DNA of 46,623 nt from Clostridiales bacterium (GTDB lineage Bacteria > Bacillota > Clostridia > Lachnospirales > WQUN01). Positions 16,953 to 26,500 of the stretch are shown here, one piece after another. The stretch is taken from NCBI GenBank assembly GCA_031270945.1, contig JAISWZ010000127.1, positions 1 to 46,623 of the forward strand. The letters run 5' to 3'. Both the position numbers and the translations under genes were made by a program. Within the stretch, counting starts at the first letter, position 1. Every line of letters begins with the position of its first letter. The notes under the pieces are model-generated. The model did no database searches. It worked only from the letters and a program-made list of their open reading frames with translations, and had not been told where the DNA came from.

Positions 16953-17334
16953 CCTTTGGTTTAGAATCTTTAACCCAAGGCATAAAACATGCAGCCCGTT
17001 ATTTGCGCCCGCCTGGCCAGGCGCATGTCCGTATATTTTAGATTTGACTAAAAAGCCAAGATTTATGCGTCTCATGCTTGATTTCAAGCAAAAAGCCAAG
17101 ATCCTAACGCCATGTTTCTTTCCGCCTGCAAACGACCGATATACCCCTTGGCGATTGCCTTCGCCAGTCTGATCAATTTTTGCGCATAAGCGTATCAAGC
17201 ACTTCACTTCAGCGCCCTCCGCGTTAGCGTTTGCCCCTTAAAATAATTCTAAAATTTTGCTATTTTGTCGTTATTCTCGAAATATAGGCTTGCTATAATC
17301 GCCAGATCAATGTTTCCAAATATTGCTTAGCATC

Positions 17335-17415
17335 CGCTTGATGTTCCTGGCGACCGCTAGGAAGCTGAATCGCCTTAGTTGAGCCATTCGTCATGTTTCG
17401 ACGTTTAAGCCCGCC
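17335..17415 (-). pseudogene. Possible relic of a transposase C-terminus
   Basis: On the minus strand a frame ending in ...RRFSFLAVARNIKRML..., interrupted upstream by a TGA, recalls the last residues of DDE transposases (pattern RGLxKxxxxxxLxAxAxNLKRL). Only about 25-40 codons are left. This rests on a weak pattern and may be chance. Confidence 0.2.
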
Positions 17416-17590
17416 ATTTGACAATCAACAGCACAAGTATGTATAATTCAATCAGTTGTTAGATTCAACGACTCCTCTGACAGCGCTCGTGGATGCGCTA
17501 GGGCGCTTGGCTTCTCAAGCGCTGGGCGAAAAAAGACTTTCGCTTTGCGCTTCGAGCGTTTCCCCATGCCAATGGCATATCCATGATTTA

Positions 17591-17726
17591 TTAATTTAGG
17601 AAATCTCTGTGCGTTGTTAAGTTGCGTTTGCTTCTGGGGTTAACTAGTGAACGATTCTTGCGTCTAACCTCAACGGGCAAACGGCAGGTTTGCCAGATAT
17701 TTTGACGACAGATTTCCTAAATATTA
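17591..17726. mobile_element. MITE-like element with 13-bp terminal inverted repeats
   Basis: ATTTAGGAAATCT near 17593-17606 is repeated in inverted orientation as AGATTTCCTAAAT at 17710-17722, enclosing about 110 bp with no coding potential. TA and TTA bases flank both ends, which would fit a TA target duplication. A single copy cannot prove mobility. Confidence 0.4.
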
Positions 17727-18103
17727 GTTAGCCGGGATATGCCTAAGCCCTGCTTCCCGAGAGGTTGGAGGCAGCCAAACTCAACAGCCAAACAATGGCG
17801 CTTTCTGGTCAAGAATAAGGCTAAAATGCAATGCATGCTTGCAAAGCGCACCCAACATGCTAAATCTTCTTGCGAGCTTGCGATATAAAGCGCTAGATTT
17901 GCTGATCTCCGCTAAACTTGCGTCTGAGCACAATGATTAATTGGGGCCATTGCTCTAGATTTAGCAAGAACTCAACGGATAATAAAACTGTTCTTAATTC
18001 GAAAGCATAACAGCAAATCTTGAATTATGCGCAAAAAGCTTATTCTTGGACGTTTGGTGCCAGCGCGAAAGCGCAATTCAATCACGGACTTTGCGAAGAA
18101 AAA

Positions 18104-18266
18104 AGAGGCAGAGCCTTTTATAGCGGCAAAGCCTTTTATTAGAGGCAAGGCCTTTTATAGAGGCAGAGCCTTTTATTAAGAGGCAGAGCTTTTTATTAGA
18201 GGCAGAGCTTTTTAATAAGAGGCAGAGCCTCCTCAGAGGCAGAGCCTCCTCAGAGGCAAGCCTCTC
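18104..18266. repeat. Tandem repeat array, nine units of 16-20 bp
   Basis: The motif GAGGCAGAGCC(T)TTTTATT recurs with starts near 18105, 18124, 18142, 18160, 18180, 18199, 18219, 18235 and 18253. Units vary (CAGAGCC, CAAAGCC, CAAGGCC, CAGAGCT) and the last three are shorter (CTCCTCA spacer). Each unit holds a short GGC...GCC inverted repeat. Confidence 0.85.
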
Positions 18267-18642
18267 GCAAAGCCAGTCATGCGGCGAGGATCTCCGCATG
18301 TCTTGATCACAAGGGATATAGAGCGCATATCCATAAATTAACTTATGATGTGCGCAAGCCCGCTTTGCAGCCTATGGCGCAAAAGTAGAGGCAAGGGGCG
18401 CTATTCCGGATAAAGCCCTGGACGTTAGTTAATTATTTTTATTTTTTATTTTTATTTATATTTTTTATTCACTTTCACTTACTTGCCAACAAGGCAACGA
18501 AATCCAAGCCGCCGCTGCCGCCAAAGCAAGCGCCGCAGCCGTGAAAGGCAACGAATTCCATGCCTCTGTTGGCGCTTAGCGCGCATTCCAAGCCTTAAAG
18601 CCAATTTTGGAATACGCTCTTCAAACAAAGGAGGCAACACAG
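18267..18642. other. Upstream region of the first surface-protein gene
   Basis: Contains a T/A-only stretch (about 18430-18470) and a 20-nt direct repeat AAGGCAACGAA(A/T)TCCA(A/T)GCC at 18491-18510 and 18545-18564. The promoter for the downstream gene is probably here, but I cannot point to clear -35/-10 boxes. Confidence 0.4.
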
Positions 18643-21600
18643 ATGAAGAACATTTTTAGCAGGATTCCGCATAAGAGGCTCACAGCTATGATCCTTGCGA
18701 TCTGCCTTGCTGTGACTGTCATACCCCTGAGCCTGCGGGCTCAGACAAGCTATCTCGAAGAAGAAATCATCCCGTTTTTGGGCATTGAGACAGTAGCTGC
18801 GCCAAGCGCTATAAAATCGCCGTTTTCAGGCGAGGAAGGCGTAAAGCGAAGCTCGGTTCTTGTCCTGGACATTTCAAGCTCCATGGACGGAACCCCTCTC
18901 AAGAACGCAAAGAAGGCGGCAATTGAATTCTGCAAAGGCATCGTAAGCGAAGACGGGGAAAACGTCGTAGCTGTAATCGCTTTTAACGACAGCGCAACCC
19001 TGGCCGTGGAGTACACGACAGACCTGGCATTGCTGAAAAAGGGGATCAACGCGCTCACGGCTTCAGGAGGCTCAAACCTGGAGCTGGCGCTCACGTACGC
19101 CAAGTGGACCCTTGAACTGATAGACGATGAAAACGCGATAGAAAACGTGATCCTGTTTTCTGACGGACTGCCTTCCAGCTCAGTGTCAGCTCCATACCTG
19201 GATGACCTGGCATACAGCGAGTCGAGTGACGGAAGAAACGGCTTCTACAGCCAAAACGCGAACCCTGCCGCAGTTCTTGCGGAATCTATGCAAAATGATG
19301 GCATTTCGATCTACACGCTTGGGTTTTTTACTCGCATTGACGATACAGTAATAAGGGGCTTTGCTGGAAGCCTCATGCAAGAGATGCAAAACTCTGGTTT
19401 TTATGACATAGCTGACGCGGATTCTCTTTTGTTTGGTTTTGGCGAGGTCGTGCAAAGCGCCGTTTCCAAGAGGTCAGGAAAGTTCGCGTTTCCCACCGGA
19501 AACCTGGAGGACGCTGAAGCGACGTATTATTATGACGACGCTTACTTTGAGCAGTCTGCCAACAACTATGATCCAAAGCTAGCAACTATGTCCCTTTGCC
19601 TTGAGATGTCCGCCATGTCCAGCAACTACGCCGACTATCCAGACAAGTCACAGAACGCTCAGGATCTTCTTGGGCAGATAGGGTTCAAGGGGATAGAGCC
19701 AAACGAAGCCTTCACGGTCAAGCCCACATACGACTCTATTGGCGCTGTGGCCGCTTACAAGAACATTCTCTCAAACGGAAAAACTTTTACTGTAGTAACC
19801 CTTGCCATGCGCGGAGGCGGGTACGAGGATGAGTGGGCCAGCAACATGGAGATTGGAAAGACGGGAAACCACGCTGGCTTCCAGTCTGCGGCAAACCAAG
19901 TCCACGCGTTTTTGTCCGATTACATCGAGCGCCACAAAGAGGAGTTTTCCGAGCAGGTGAAGCTCTGGATCGTGGGCTACAGCCGAGGCGGCATAACCAC
20001 GAACATTCTGGCAAGCACAATCGGGGACAATGGCGGCATAGCGAGCCTGAAGCTCTCAAAGACCAACATTTTCGCCTACTGCTTCGAGCCTCCATTGGGC
20101 TTGCAGATTTTCGCAACCGGGCTTCATCCAAACATTCACAACATCATAAACCCAAATGACATAGTCACAAAGGTCGCTCCTAAAGTCTGGGGGTTTACCC
20201 GCGCCGGAACTGACAACAAGGTCATCCCGACAGCGAGCACATCCTGGAACTACAAGTCCCAAGCGGCTAAGATGACAGAGAAGTTCAAGGAGCTGGACAC
20301 GCCTTTCGTCAGGCTTTCTCTGAAAGACGGCAAGCACATGCTGGAGTCCTTCCAAGCCAAGAAGCTTGGGCTGAAGCTCTTTTCCCTTTCCATTGTGCAA
20401 AACGACAACAAGGCCATGAGCGCCTTTCTTGACGATTTCATCACATGCCTTGCCTTAGGCGGAAAAGGGAGATCGAACTACACGGACAACCTTGAGGGCT
20501 TGTTCCAGAGAATGGCTATCGAATTCATGTCACACCCCGACTACATGGGAAATTCACCCGAGACTTACGACAGGCTGGTGAAGTTCCTGGATTTATCAGT
20601 TAAGGCAGTAGAAGACAACCTGGTCAGCATCATTCTGACATATGTGACCTCGGGCAAGAACAATACCGTGACATACATATCAGACATCTTGATGGAATGC
20701 GCTGACGAGGCAGGCAGCGGCATTTTCATGAGCGGCAATGTTCCGACGGCCTTAGGCGAGCTTTTTGACACGATGGTCAGAATGGTTCTGCTTTCAATCA
20801 TAAACAGCGGCTTTGACGATCTTTTGACCCTTCTCTACAACCTGGACTCGCTTGTTCCAGCCCATTACCCAGAGCTTTGCCTTGCCTGGCTCATGTCCCA
20901 GGATCCCAACTACACCTCTGGCGCGCAGGACATCTTCGCCATTTCCAGCTACCGCGTGGTCCGCATCAACTGCCCTGTTGATGTAGACGTATTTGACTCC
21001 TCAGGAAACCTGGTGGCCCGAATCATTGACGATGTTGTCCAAGAGGTGGAAGGCAGCTCCATAATAGCCGAGTTCAACTCTGACGGAGAAAAAGTGATCT
21101 ATCTTCCGGCGGATGAAACATACGAAACAAAGATCGTGGCGACAGAGGCCGGAACCCTGAATTACTCTGTCGGAGAGTTCAGCTACGACTCCATGGCCAA
21201 CGCCAAGCTGGTAAATTACTACGACATTCCTATTACTGAAGGCGCCACTTTCTCAGGCGAGATCCCCCAGTTTTCGGAATCTGACGCGGAAAGCACTGGA
21301 GAGGGCTCAAGCGTTGACTATTCCTTGGAAGGCGCGTTCTCTGCCATATCCCCAACCACGATGCTTTCAGGCGAAGCCGCGCAAGAAGCTGTATACACAA
21401 TCCAGCTTGAAACAGACAACGAGCTTGGCGGCACCGTCAACGGCGGCGGCTCTTATACCGAAGGCGAGTTTTGCGTAGCGTCAGCAATCCCCTTTGACGG
21501 CTGCGAGTTCGACGGCTGGTATGAGTCCGGAACGCTTGCAAGCACCGATCTTGAGTACCGCTTCAGAGTCACCAAGGAAACGACCCTCACCGCAAGCTTC

Positions 21601-23301
21601 AGCGGCGAGCGCCCAACTGAGGACACAGGCAACTACACCTTGTCAGTCACCGCCGGAAGCGGCGGAACAATAACTTTCGGAGAAGACATGAAGCTTTTCA
21701 AGGGCTCAAGCGTACCGCTTGTTGCTGAGCCTGAGTCAGGGTACCGCTTCAGCAAGTGGATCAGCTCAAACGGTGGAACCTTTGAGAATCCTTATGACGC
21801 TTTCACCAACTTCACAATGCCTTCCCGTGACACGACTGTCACAGCTACATTTGAGCTTCCGCAAGACTATAGCCTGAGCGTCAGCTCCACTTCTGGCGGA
21901 TCTGTAACCCAAGGCTCAAGCGCCAAATATTTGTCAGGCACAGATATCAGCCTTGAAGCCACTCCTTCAACCGGCTACCGCTTTGCCAGATGGGAAACTT
22001 CAAACGGCGGATATTTCGAGGATCCTGAAAGCTTCGCAACAGTGTTTGCGATGCCCTCGGTTGACACGACAGTCACCGCTGTCTTTGAAAAGGCTGAGAA
22101 GCATGACTTCGCAATATCCGCCACAGCTGGCGGCCTTGTGACTTTAGGCGATAACGGCCCAGCGGACGCAGCCGAGCTAATATCCATAGCGGCGGAACCT
22201 CTGGCCGGATACATCTTCAAGACCTGGATCTCATCAAACGGCGGATCTTTTGAAGACGAGACAAATTCCCAGACCACCTTCTCCATGCCTGACAACAATG
22301 TCAGCGTTACCGCCATCTTTGAGCCTATAGCCACAAACCAGCTTACCCTGACCTCTACGGCAGGAGGGCATGTGACCCTTGGCGAAAGCGGCTCTTACAA
22401 AGAAGGCGAAAGAGTGGCCATCTCGGCTGTGGCCCAAAGCGGGTACCGCTTCAAGAGCTGGACATCAACAAGCGGAGGCAGGTTCGCTGACGCTTCAAGT
22501 GATTCCACCTATTTCGAGATGCCTGGCAACGGCACCACTGTCATAGCCAACTTTGAATCAGACAAAGAGACTCCGACTCCCAAGAAAACGGCAACTCCAA
22601 AAGCGACGGCATCTCCAAAAGCAACGGCAACGCCTAAAGCGACGGCATCTCCATCTCCAAACGCAACTTCAGGAAAATCGCCAACCCAAGCGCCATCACC
22701 GCTGTCCCAGGACAAGCCCTCGCTTGACAAGACCCGCCTTGACGGGTACATCAATGGCTATCCTAACGGCACCTTCATGCCCAGCAAGCAGATCACAAGG
22801 TATGAGGCGGCGTCGCTGTTCAATGCCATATCGGCAGGAGAATGGAACGAAGCGCCATCAAGCCTCATAGACGTCCCCGCAGGCCAGTGGTACTCCAATG
22901 CCGTGGGATTCCTGACTTCAAGCGGAATCGTATCCGGCTACCCTGACAAGACATTCAGGGGCGAGAACTTGATAACAAGAGCCGAGTTCGCCGCGATAGC
23001 GTCCAAGTTCGAAGCTGCCGCCGATTCCGGAACCCTCGCATTCACAGACGTAAACTCAGGCCACTGGGCATACCCCGCCATCAAGAGCGCCTTTGGCCAC
23101 GGCTGGATCAGCGGCTACAGCGACGGCTCCTTCAAGCCCGACGCCAACATAACCAGGGCTGAGGCGGTTATCGTCCTTAACCGAATGCTTGGCTGGGACG
23201 CGGCTTCCTCTGCCCTTGGCAGCAGCAAGGCATTCACTGACTTGCAAGGGAATGAGTGGTTTTATAAAGACGTGATTTTCGCGGCAAACGGGAAGTCATG
23301 A
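18643..23301 (+). CDS. Giant SLH-anchored surface protein: VWA domain, lipase-like hydrolase, InlB-B repeats
   Basis: Secreted 1552-aa protein. Signal peptide at residues 1-34 (basic start, hydrophobic core, end at LRAQ). A von Willebrand A domain (about 70-290) has a full MIDAS start, D76-I-S-S-S80, plus SGGSN. A region of about 330-760 looks like a class-3-lipase-type alpha/beta hydrolase: nucleophile elbow GYSRGG (Ser447), IINPNDIVTKVAP (Asp506) and a conserved AHYPEL (His741) as candidate triad. Then come a beta-rich module, five InlB-B/Flg_new-like repeats of about 72 aa (about 920-1306), a TPKATASP linker and three SLH domains (about 1366-1552) that bind cell-wall polymer. Start at ATG 18643 with AGGAGG 8 nt upstream. 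A 1565-aa paralogue follows. Hydrolase activity is inferred; the substrate is unknown. Confidence 0.9.
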   Translation: MKNIFSRIPHKRLTAMILAICLAVTVIPLSLRAQTSYLEEEIIPFLGIETVAAPSAIKSPFSGEEGVKRSSVLVLDISSSMDGTPLKNAKKAAIEFCKGIVSEDGENVVAVIAFNDSATLAVEYTTDLALLKKGINALTASGGSNLELALTYAKWTLELIDDENAIENVILFSDGLPSSSVSAPYLDDLAYSESSDGRNGFYSQNANPAAVLAESMQNDGISIYTLGFFTRIDDTVIRGFAGSLMQEMQNSGFYDIADADSLLFGFGEVVQSAVSKRSGKFAFPTGNLEDAEATYYYDDAYFEQSANNYDPKLATMSLCLEMSAMSSNYADYPDKSQNAQDLLGQIGFKGIEPNEAFTVKPTYDSIGAVAAYKNILSNGKTFTVVTLAMRGGGYEDEWASNMEIGKTGNHAGFQSAANQVHAFLSDYIERHKEEFSEQVKLWIVGYSRGGITTNILASTIGDNGGIASLKLSKTNIFAYCFEPPLGLQIFATGLHPNIHNIINPNDIVTKVAPKVWGFTRAGTDNKVIPTASTSWNYKSQAAKMTEKFKELDTPFVRLSLKDGKHMLESFQAKKLGLKLFSLSIVQNDNKAMSAFLDDFITCLALGGKGRSNYTDNLEGLFQRMAIEFMSHPDYMGNSPETYDRLVKFLDLSVKAVEDNLVSIILTYVTSGKNNTVTYISDILMECADEAGSGIFMSGNVPTALGELFDTMVRMVLLSIINSGFDDLLTLLYNLDSLVPAHYPELCLAWLMSQDPNYTSGAQDIFAISSYRVVRINCPVDVDVFDSSGNLVARIIDDVVQEVEGSSIIAEFNSDGEKVIYLPADETYETKIVATEAGTLNYSVGEFSYDSMANAKLVNYYDIPITEGATFSGEIPQFSESDAESTGEGSSVDYSLEGAFSAISPTTMLSGEAAQEAVYTIQLETDNELGGTVNGGGSYTEGEFCVASAIPFDGCEFDGWYESGTLASTDLEYRFRVTKETTLTASFSGERPTEDTGNYTLSVTAGSGGTITFGEDMKLFKGSSVPLVAEPESGYRFSKWISSNGGTFENPYDAFTNFTMPSRDTTVTATFELPQDYSLSVSSTSGGSVTQGSSAKYLSGTDISLEATPSTGYRFARWETSNGGYFEDPESFATVFAMPSVDTTVTAVFEKAEKHDFAISATAGGLVTLGDNGPADAAELISIAAEPLAGYIFKTWISSNGGSFEDETNSQTTFSMPDNNVSVTAIFEPIATNQLTLTSTAGGHVTLGESGSYKEGERVAISAVAQSGYRFKSWTSTSGGRFADASSDSTYFEMPGNGTTVIANFESDKETPTPKKTATPKATASPKATATPKATASPSPNATSGKSPTQAPSPLSQDKPSLDKTRLDGYINGYPNGTFMPSKQITRYEAASLFNAISAGEWNEAPSSLIDVPAGQWYSNAVGFLTSSGIVSGYPDKTFRGENLITRAEFAAIASKFEAAADSGTLAFTDVNSGHWAYPAIKSAFGHGWISGYSDGSFKPDANITRAEAVIVLNRMLGWDAASSALGSSKAFTDLQGNEWFYKDVIFAANGKS
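22570..22680 (+). repeat. Short in-frame repeats encoding the Thr-Pro-Lys-Ala linker
   Basis: Units of about 15 nt (CCAAAAGCGACGGCA type) are repeated and encode a TPKATA/SPKATA linker between the last InlB-like repeat and the SLH domains. Confidence 0.8.
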
Positions 23302-23366
23302 TGAAAAGCTGATTTTTTAGGAAAACGGCAAGCCTTAATTCGATCTTGATTTTACGGGTTACACTT

Positions 23367-23397
23367 GTGAGCGAAAAGAACTGCTCTTTTCGCTCAC
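23367..23397 (+). terminator. Terminator after the first surface-protein gene
   Basis: A 13-bp perfect stem GTGAGCGAAAAGA / TCTTTTCGCTCAC with a 5-nt loop, followed by TTTATTAATAT. It lies 66 bp after the stop codon, so the two paralogues are probably separate transcripts at least in part. Confidence 0.75.
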
Positions 23398-23582
23398 TTT
23401 ATTAATATATTCACTAACCCACATCTCAATAGCCCTTTGTTTTGCCCTTGAACACTGGGTTGACGCCTTCTGAACTGCGCTTCTACTCGACCATGAACCA
23501 GGAGCTAAGAGCCAATCGCGCATATTCCAAAACCGCTCGTTTGCATGCTCCCAGAGCATTGGCTCAAAAGGAGGAACTTCTC

Positions 23583-26500
23583 ATGAAAGCAATTTTGGGC
23601 AAAATCCCGCACAAGCGGATTTTCGCTCTCATCCTCACAGTTTGCTTGGCTGGGGCTGTCATACCCCTCACTCTTCGCGCCCAGACAAGCTATCTCATAG
23701 AAGATGAAACACCGTTTCCAGGACTAGACTCCATAAGCGCCCCCGGGCCATTAGAGGCCAGCCCGTTTACAGATGAAGCCGAAACCAAGGGAAGCGCTGT
23801 GCTTGTCTTGGACATATCGAGCTCAATGGAAGGAGAGCCGCTAAAGAACGCGAAGAAGGCGGCCATTGAATTTTGCAAGGGCATCTTGGATGATGACGGG
23901 GAAAACGTTGTGGCTGTAGTCGCGTTCAACAACAGCGCAAGCCTTGTTGTCAGCTACACTGACGATCTTGCCGACTTGCAGAGCGGGATCAATTCCCTGT
24001 CAGCCTCGGGAGGGTCAAACCTTGAGCTTGGCTTGACATTTGCCGAATGGACGCTTGATCTCATAAATGACGAAAGCGCCCTAAAAAACATCGTGCTTTT
24101 CTCAGACGGATTGCCTTCGGCTAGCGTAAGCGAACCGTTCCTTGTTGAAGACGGGACTGCGTATGGCATAGCCGATGACGGAAGAGACGGGTTCTACAGC
24201 CAGAACGCGAACGCTGCGGTAGCCAAGGCACAGGGTCTGTCATCAAGAGGAATCCTCATGTATTCCCTGGGATTCTTTCACAGAATAGATGACGACGCAA
24301 TCGGCGCCTTTGCTTCGAGCTTCATGAAAAACCTGCAAAACTCCGGCTTTTATGACATTGACAACGTGGATGATCTTCTGTCTGGGTTTGACGGCATCGC
24401 TGAAAACGATGCAACGAAGAGGTCAGGCACGTTTTCCTTCCGCGCGGGAGACCTGCAAGACACGCAGGCCATCTACCACTATGACGACGCCTACTTCACG
24501 CAGCCAGCGACCGTATACGATCCAAAGCTGGCAACCATGTCTTTGTGCCTTGGGCTGTCGGCAATGGAGAGCGGCGCTGCGGATTACCCTGACAAGTCCA
24601 AGAACGCGCAGGAACTTTTGTCCCAGTTAGGGTTCAAGAACATCGAGCCTAACGACGCGTTCAAGAAAAAGCCTGAAGAAAACTCAATAGGCGCCGTGGC
24701 GGCGCACAAGAGCATATCTGCAAACGGCGAAAACTTCACTCTCATTGCATTGCCGATTCGAGGAGGCGGGTACGAAATAGAATGGTCCGCCAACGTTGCG
24801 CTAGGAAAAAACGAAACACACGCTGGCTTCCAATCGGCTGCGGATCAAGTTCACGGCTTTCTGTCCGACTACATCAGCCGCCACAAAGACGAGTTTGATG
24901 ACGAGGTCAAGATCTGGATCACAGGCTACAGCAGGGGCGGCGCGACAGCGAGCCTTCTGGCTATACGCCTTGGAGACGAGGGCGGAATCGATTCTATCGC
25001 CTTGGACAAGAGCGGCATTTTCGCCTACAGCTTTGAAGCGCCCATGTCCTCGCAAAAGACCGTTAAAGACCTCAAATTCATCCATAACATCATAAATCCT
25101 AATGATATAACAACAAAGTTTTCGCCAGCCTCTTGGGGATTCTCCTACCAAGGGGCTGACAACAAGGTGCTCCCGACGGCTGTCACCTCAAAGAGCTACG
25201 CGGCGCAGCTGGCCTTGATGGCCGAAAAGCTCATCTCCCTTGACAATCCCAACTCAAAGGGCTCTTTTGACGAGACCGGAAAGCTCATAACCGAGACCTT
25301 CCAGGCCAAGAAAGCGAGCTTGAAGCCGTTATCAGTCCCTATTGCAAAAGATGGCGGAAATCCCATGAGCAGCTACTTGGACAGCTTCATGGCATCATTC
25401 GCAAGAAACGGAATAGATCGGACGAATTACACGGAAAAGCTCCAGCCCTTGTTCCAAAACCTGGTGCTGGAATACATGTCCTTTGATTCTGGAAGCTCCA
25501 AGAAATTTGACAGCTTTTTGAAGCTGGCCGGGGAGAGAATCCAAGAAAACGAGACGGTTCTAGCGCTGGATTACATCACCAAAGGCAAAAAGTTCGCCTT
25601 GGATCACATAAGCGAGCTCCTGCTTGACTGCGCAAAAGAATCTGGAAGTGTTGTCGACAATGCAGGCGTTCCAACAGCGCTTGGCACATCCCTTAAAACT
25701 GTAAGCGAGGCCATTTTGGCTTCGATCAGCGACAAAGGCTTGAGCGACATCCTAACCCTCTTCTACAACATCAACAAGCTGTCGCCTGCCCATTACCCAG
25801 AGCTTTGCTTCGCGTGGCTCATGTCCCAGGATCCCAACTACACAACGAACAGCCAGGACATCTTTGGCATCGCGAGCTATCGCGTGGTTAGGATCAACGG
25901 ATCCGCCAATGTCGACGTTGTTGACTCATCCGGAAAACTTGTGGCCCGCATCGTGGACGATGCCGTCAAAGCGGCGGAAAGCGGCAGCATACAAGCCGAG
26001 TTCAACTCTGACGGCGAGAAGGTGATATACCTTCCTGCTGACGAGTCATACGAAGCTAAGATAGTGGCAACAAAGGCCGGAACCCTGGACTATTCCGTAA
26101 GCGAGTTCAGCTATGAGACAATGTCAAACTCAAAGCTTGCAAACTTTTATGACGTTCCCATAACGGCAGGCGCCGCTTTCTCAGGCAAGATCCCTGCGCT
26201 CGAAGCTGGCGCCGCAGGCCCGGAATACTTGCTTGAGGGAAGCGCTGGAAGCATAGCTCCCGCAAGCCTCCTTTCAGGCGAAGCCGCGCAAGCGGCCATA
26301 TACACTGTCTCTCTTGAAGTTGACAACGAGCTTGGCGGCACTGTCTATGGCGGCGGATCCTACACCGAAGGAGAGTACAGCGTAATCACAGCCATCGCCT
26401 TTGACGGCTGCGAATTCAAGGGCTGGTACGCAGAATCCGTGCTCGTGAGCCCAGATCTGGAGTACCGCTTCAAGGTCACCAAGGACACAAAACTTGTCGC

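Larger units (their letters stand above)
16953..18103. other. Long non-coding region between valS and the surface-protein genes
   Basis: Apart from the possible transposase relic and the MITE-like element, I find no gene with a ribosome binding site and no RNA family I recognise here. A TATAAT box at 17294-17299 (plus strand) lacks a convincing -35 box. Confidence 0.5.

Noticed and set aside
18104..18266. Tandem array considered as CRISPR.
   Set aside because: Units follow each other directly without unique spacers.
18078..18299. 73-codon minus-strand frame with repeated Leu-Cys-Leu pattern.
   Set aside because: It is a translation of the tandem repeat array, which also keeps other frames open by its regular period.
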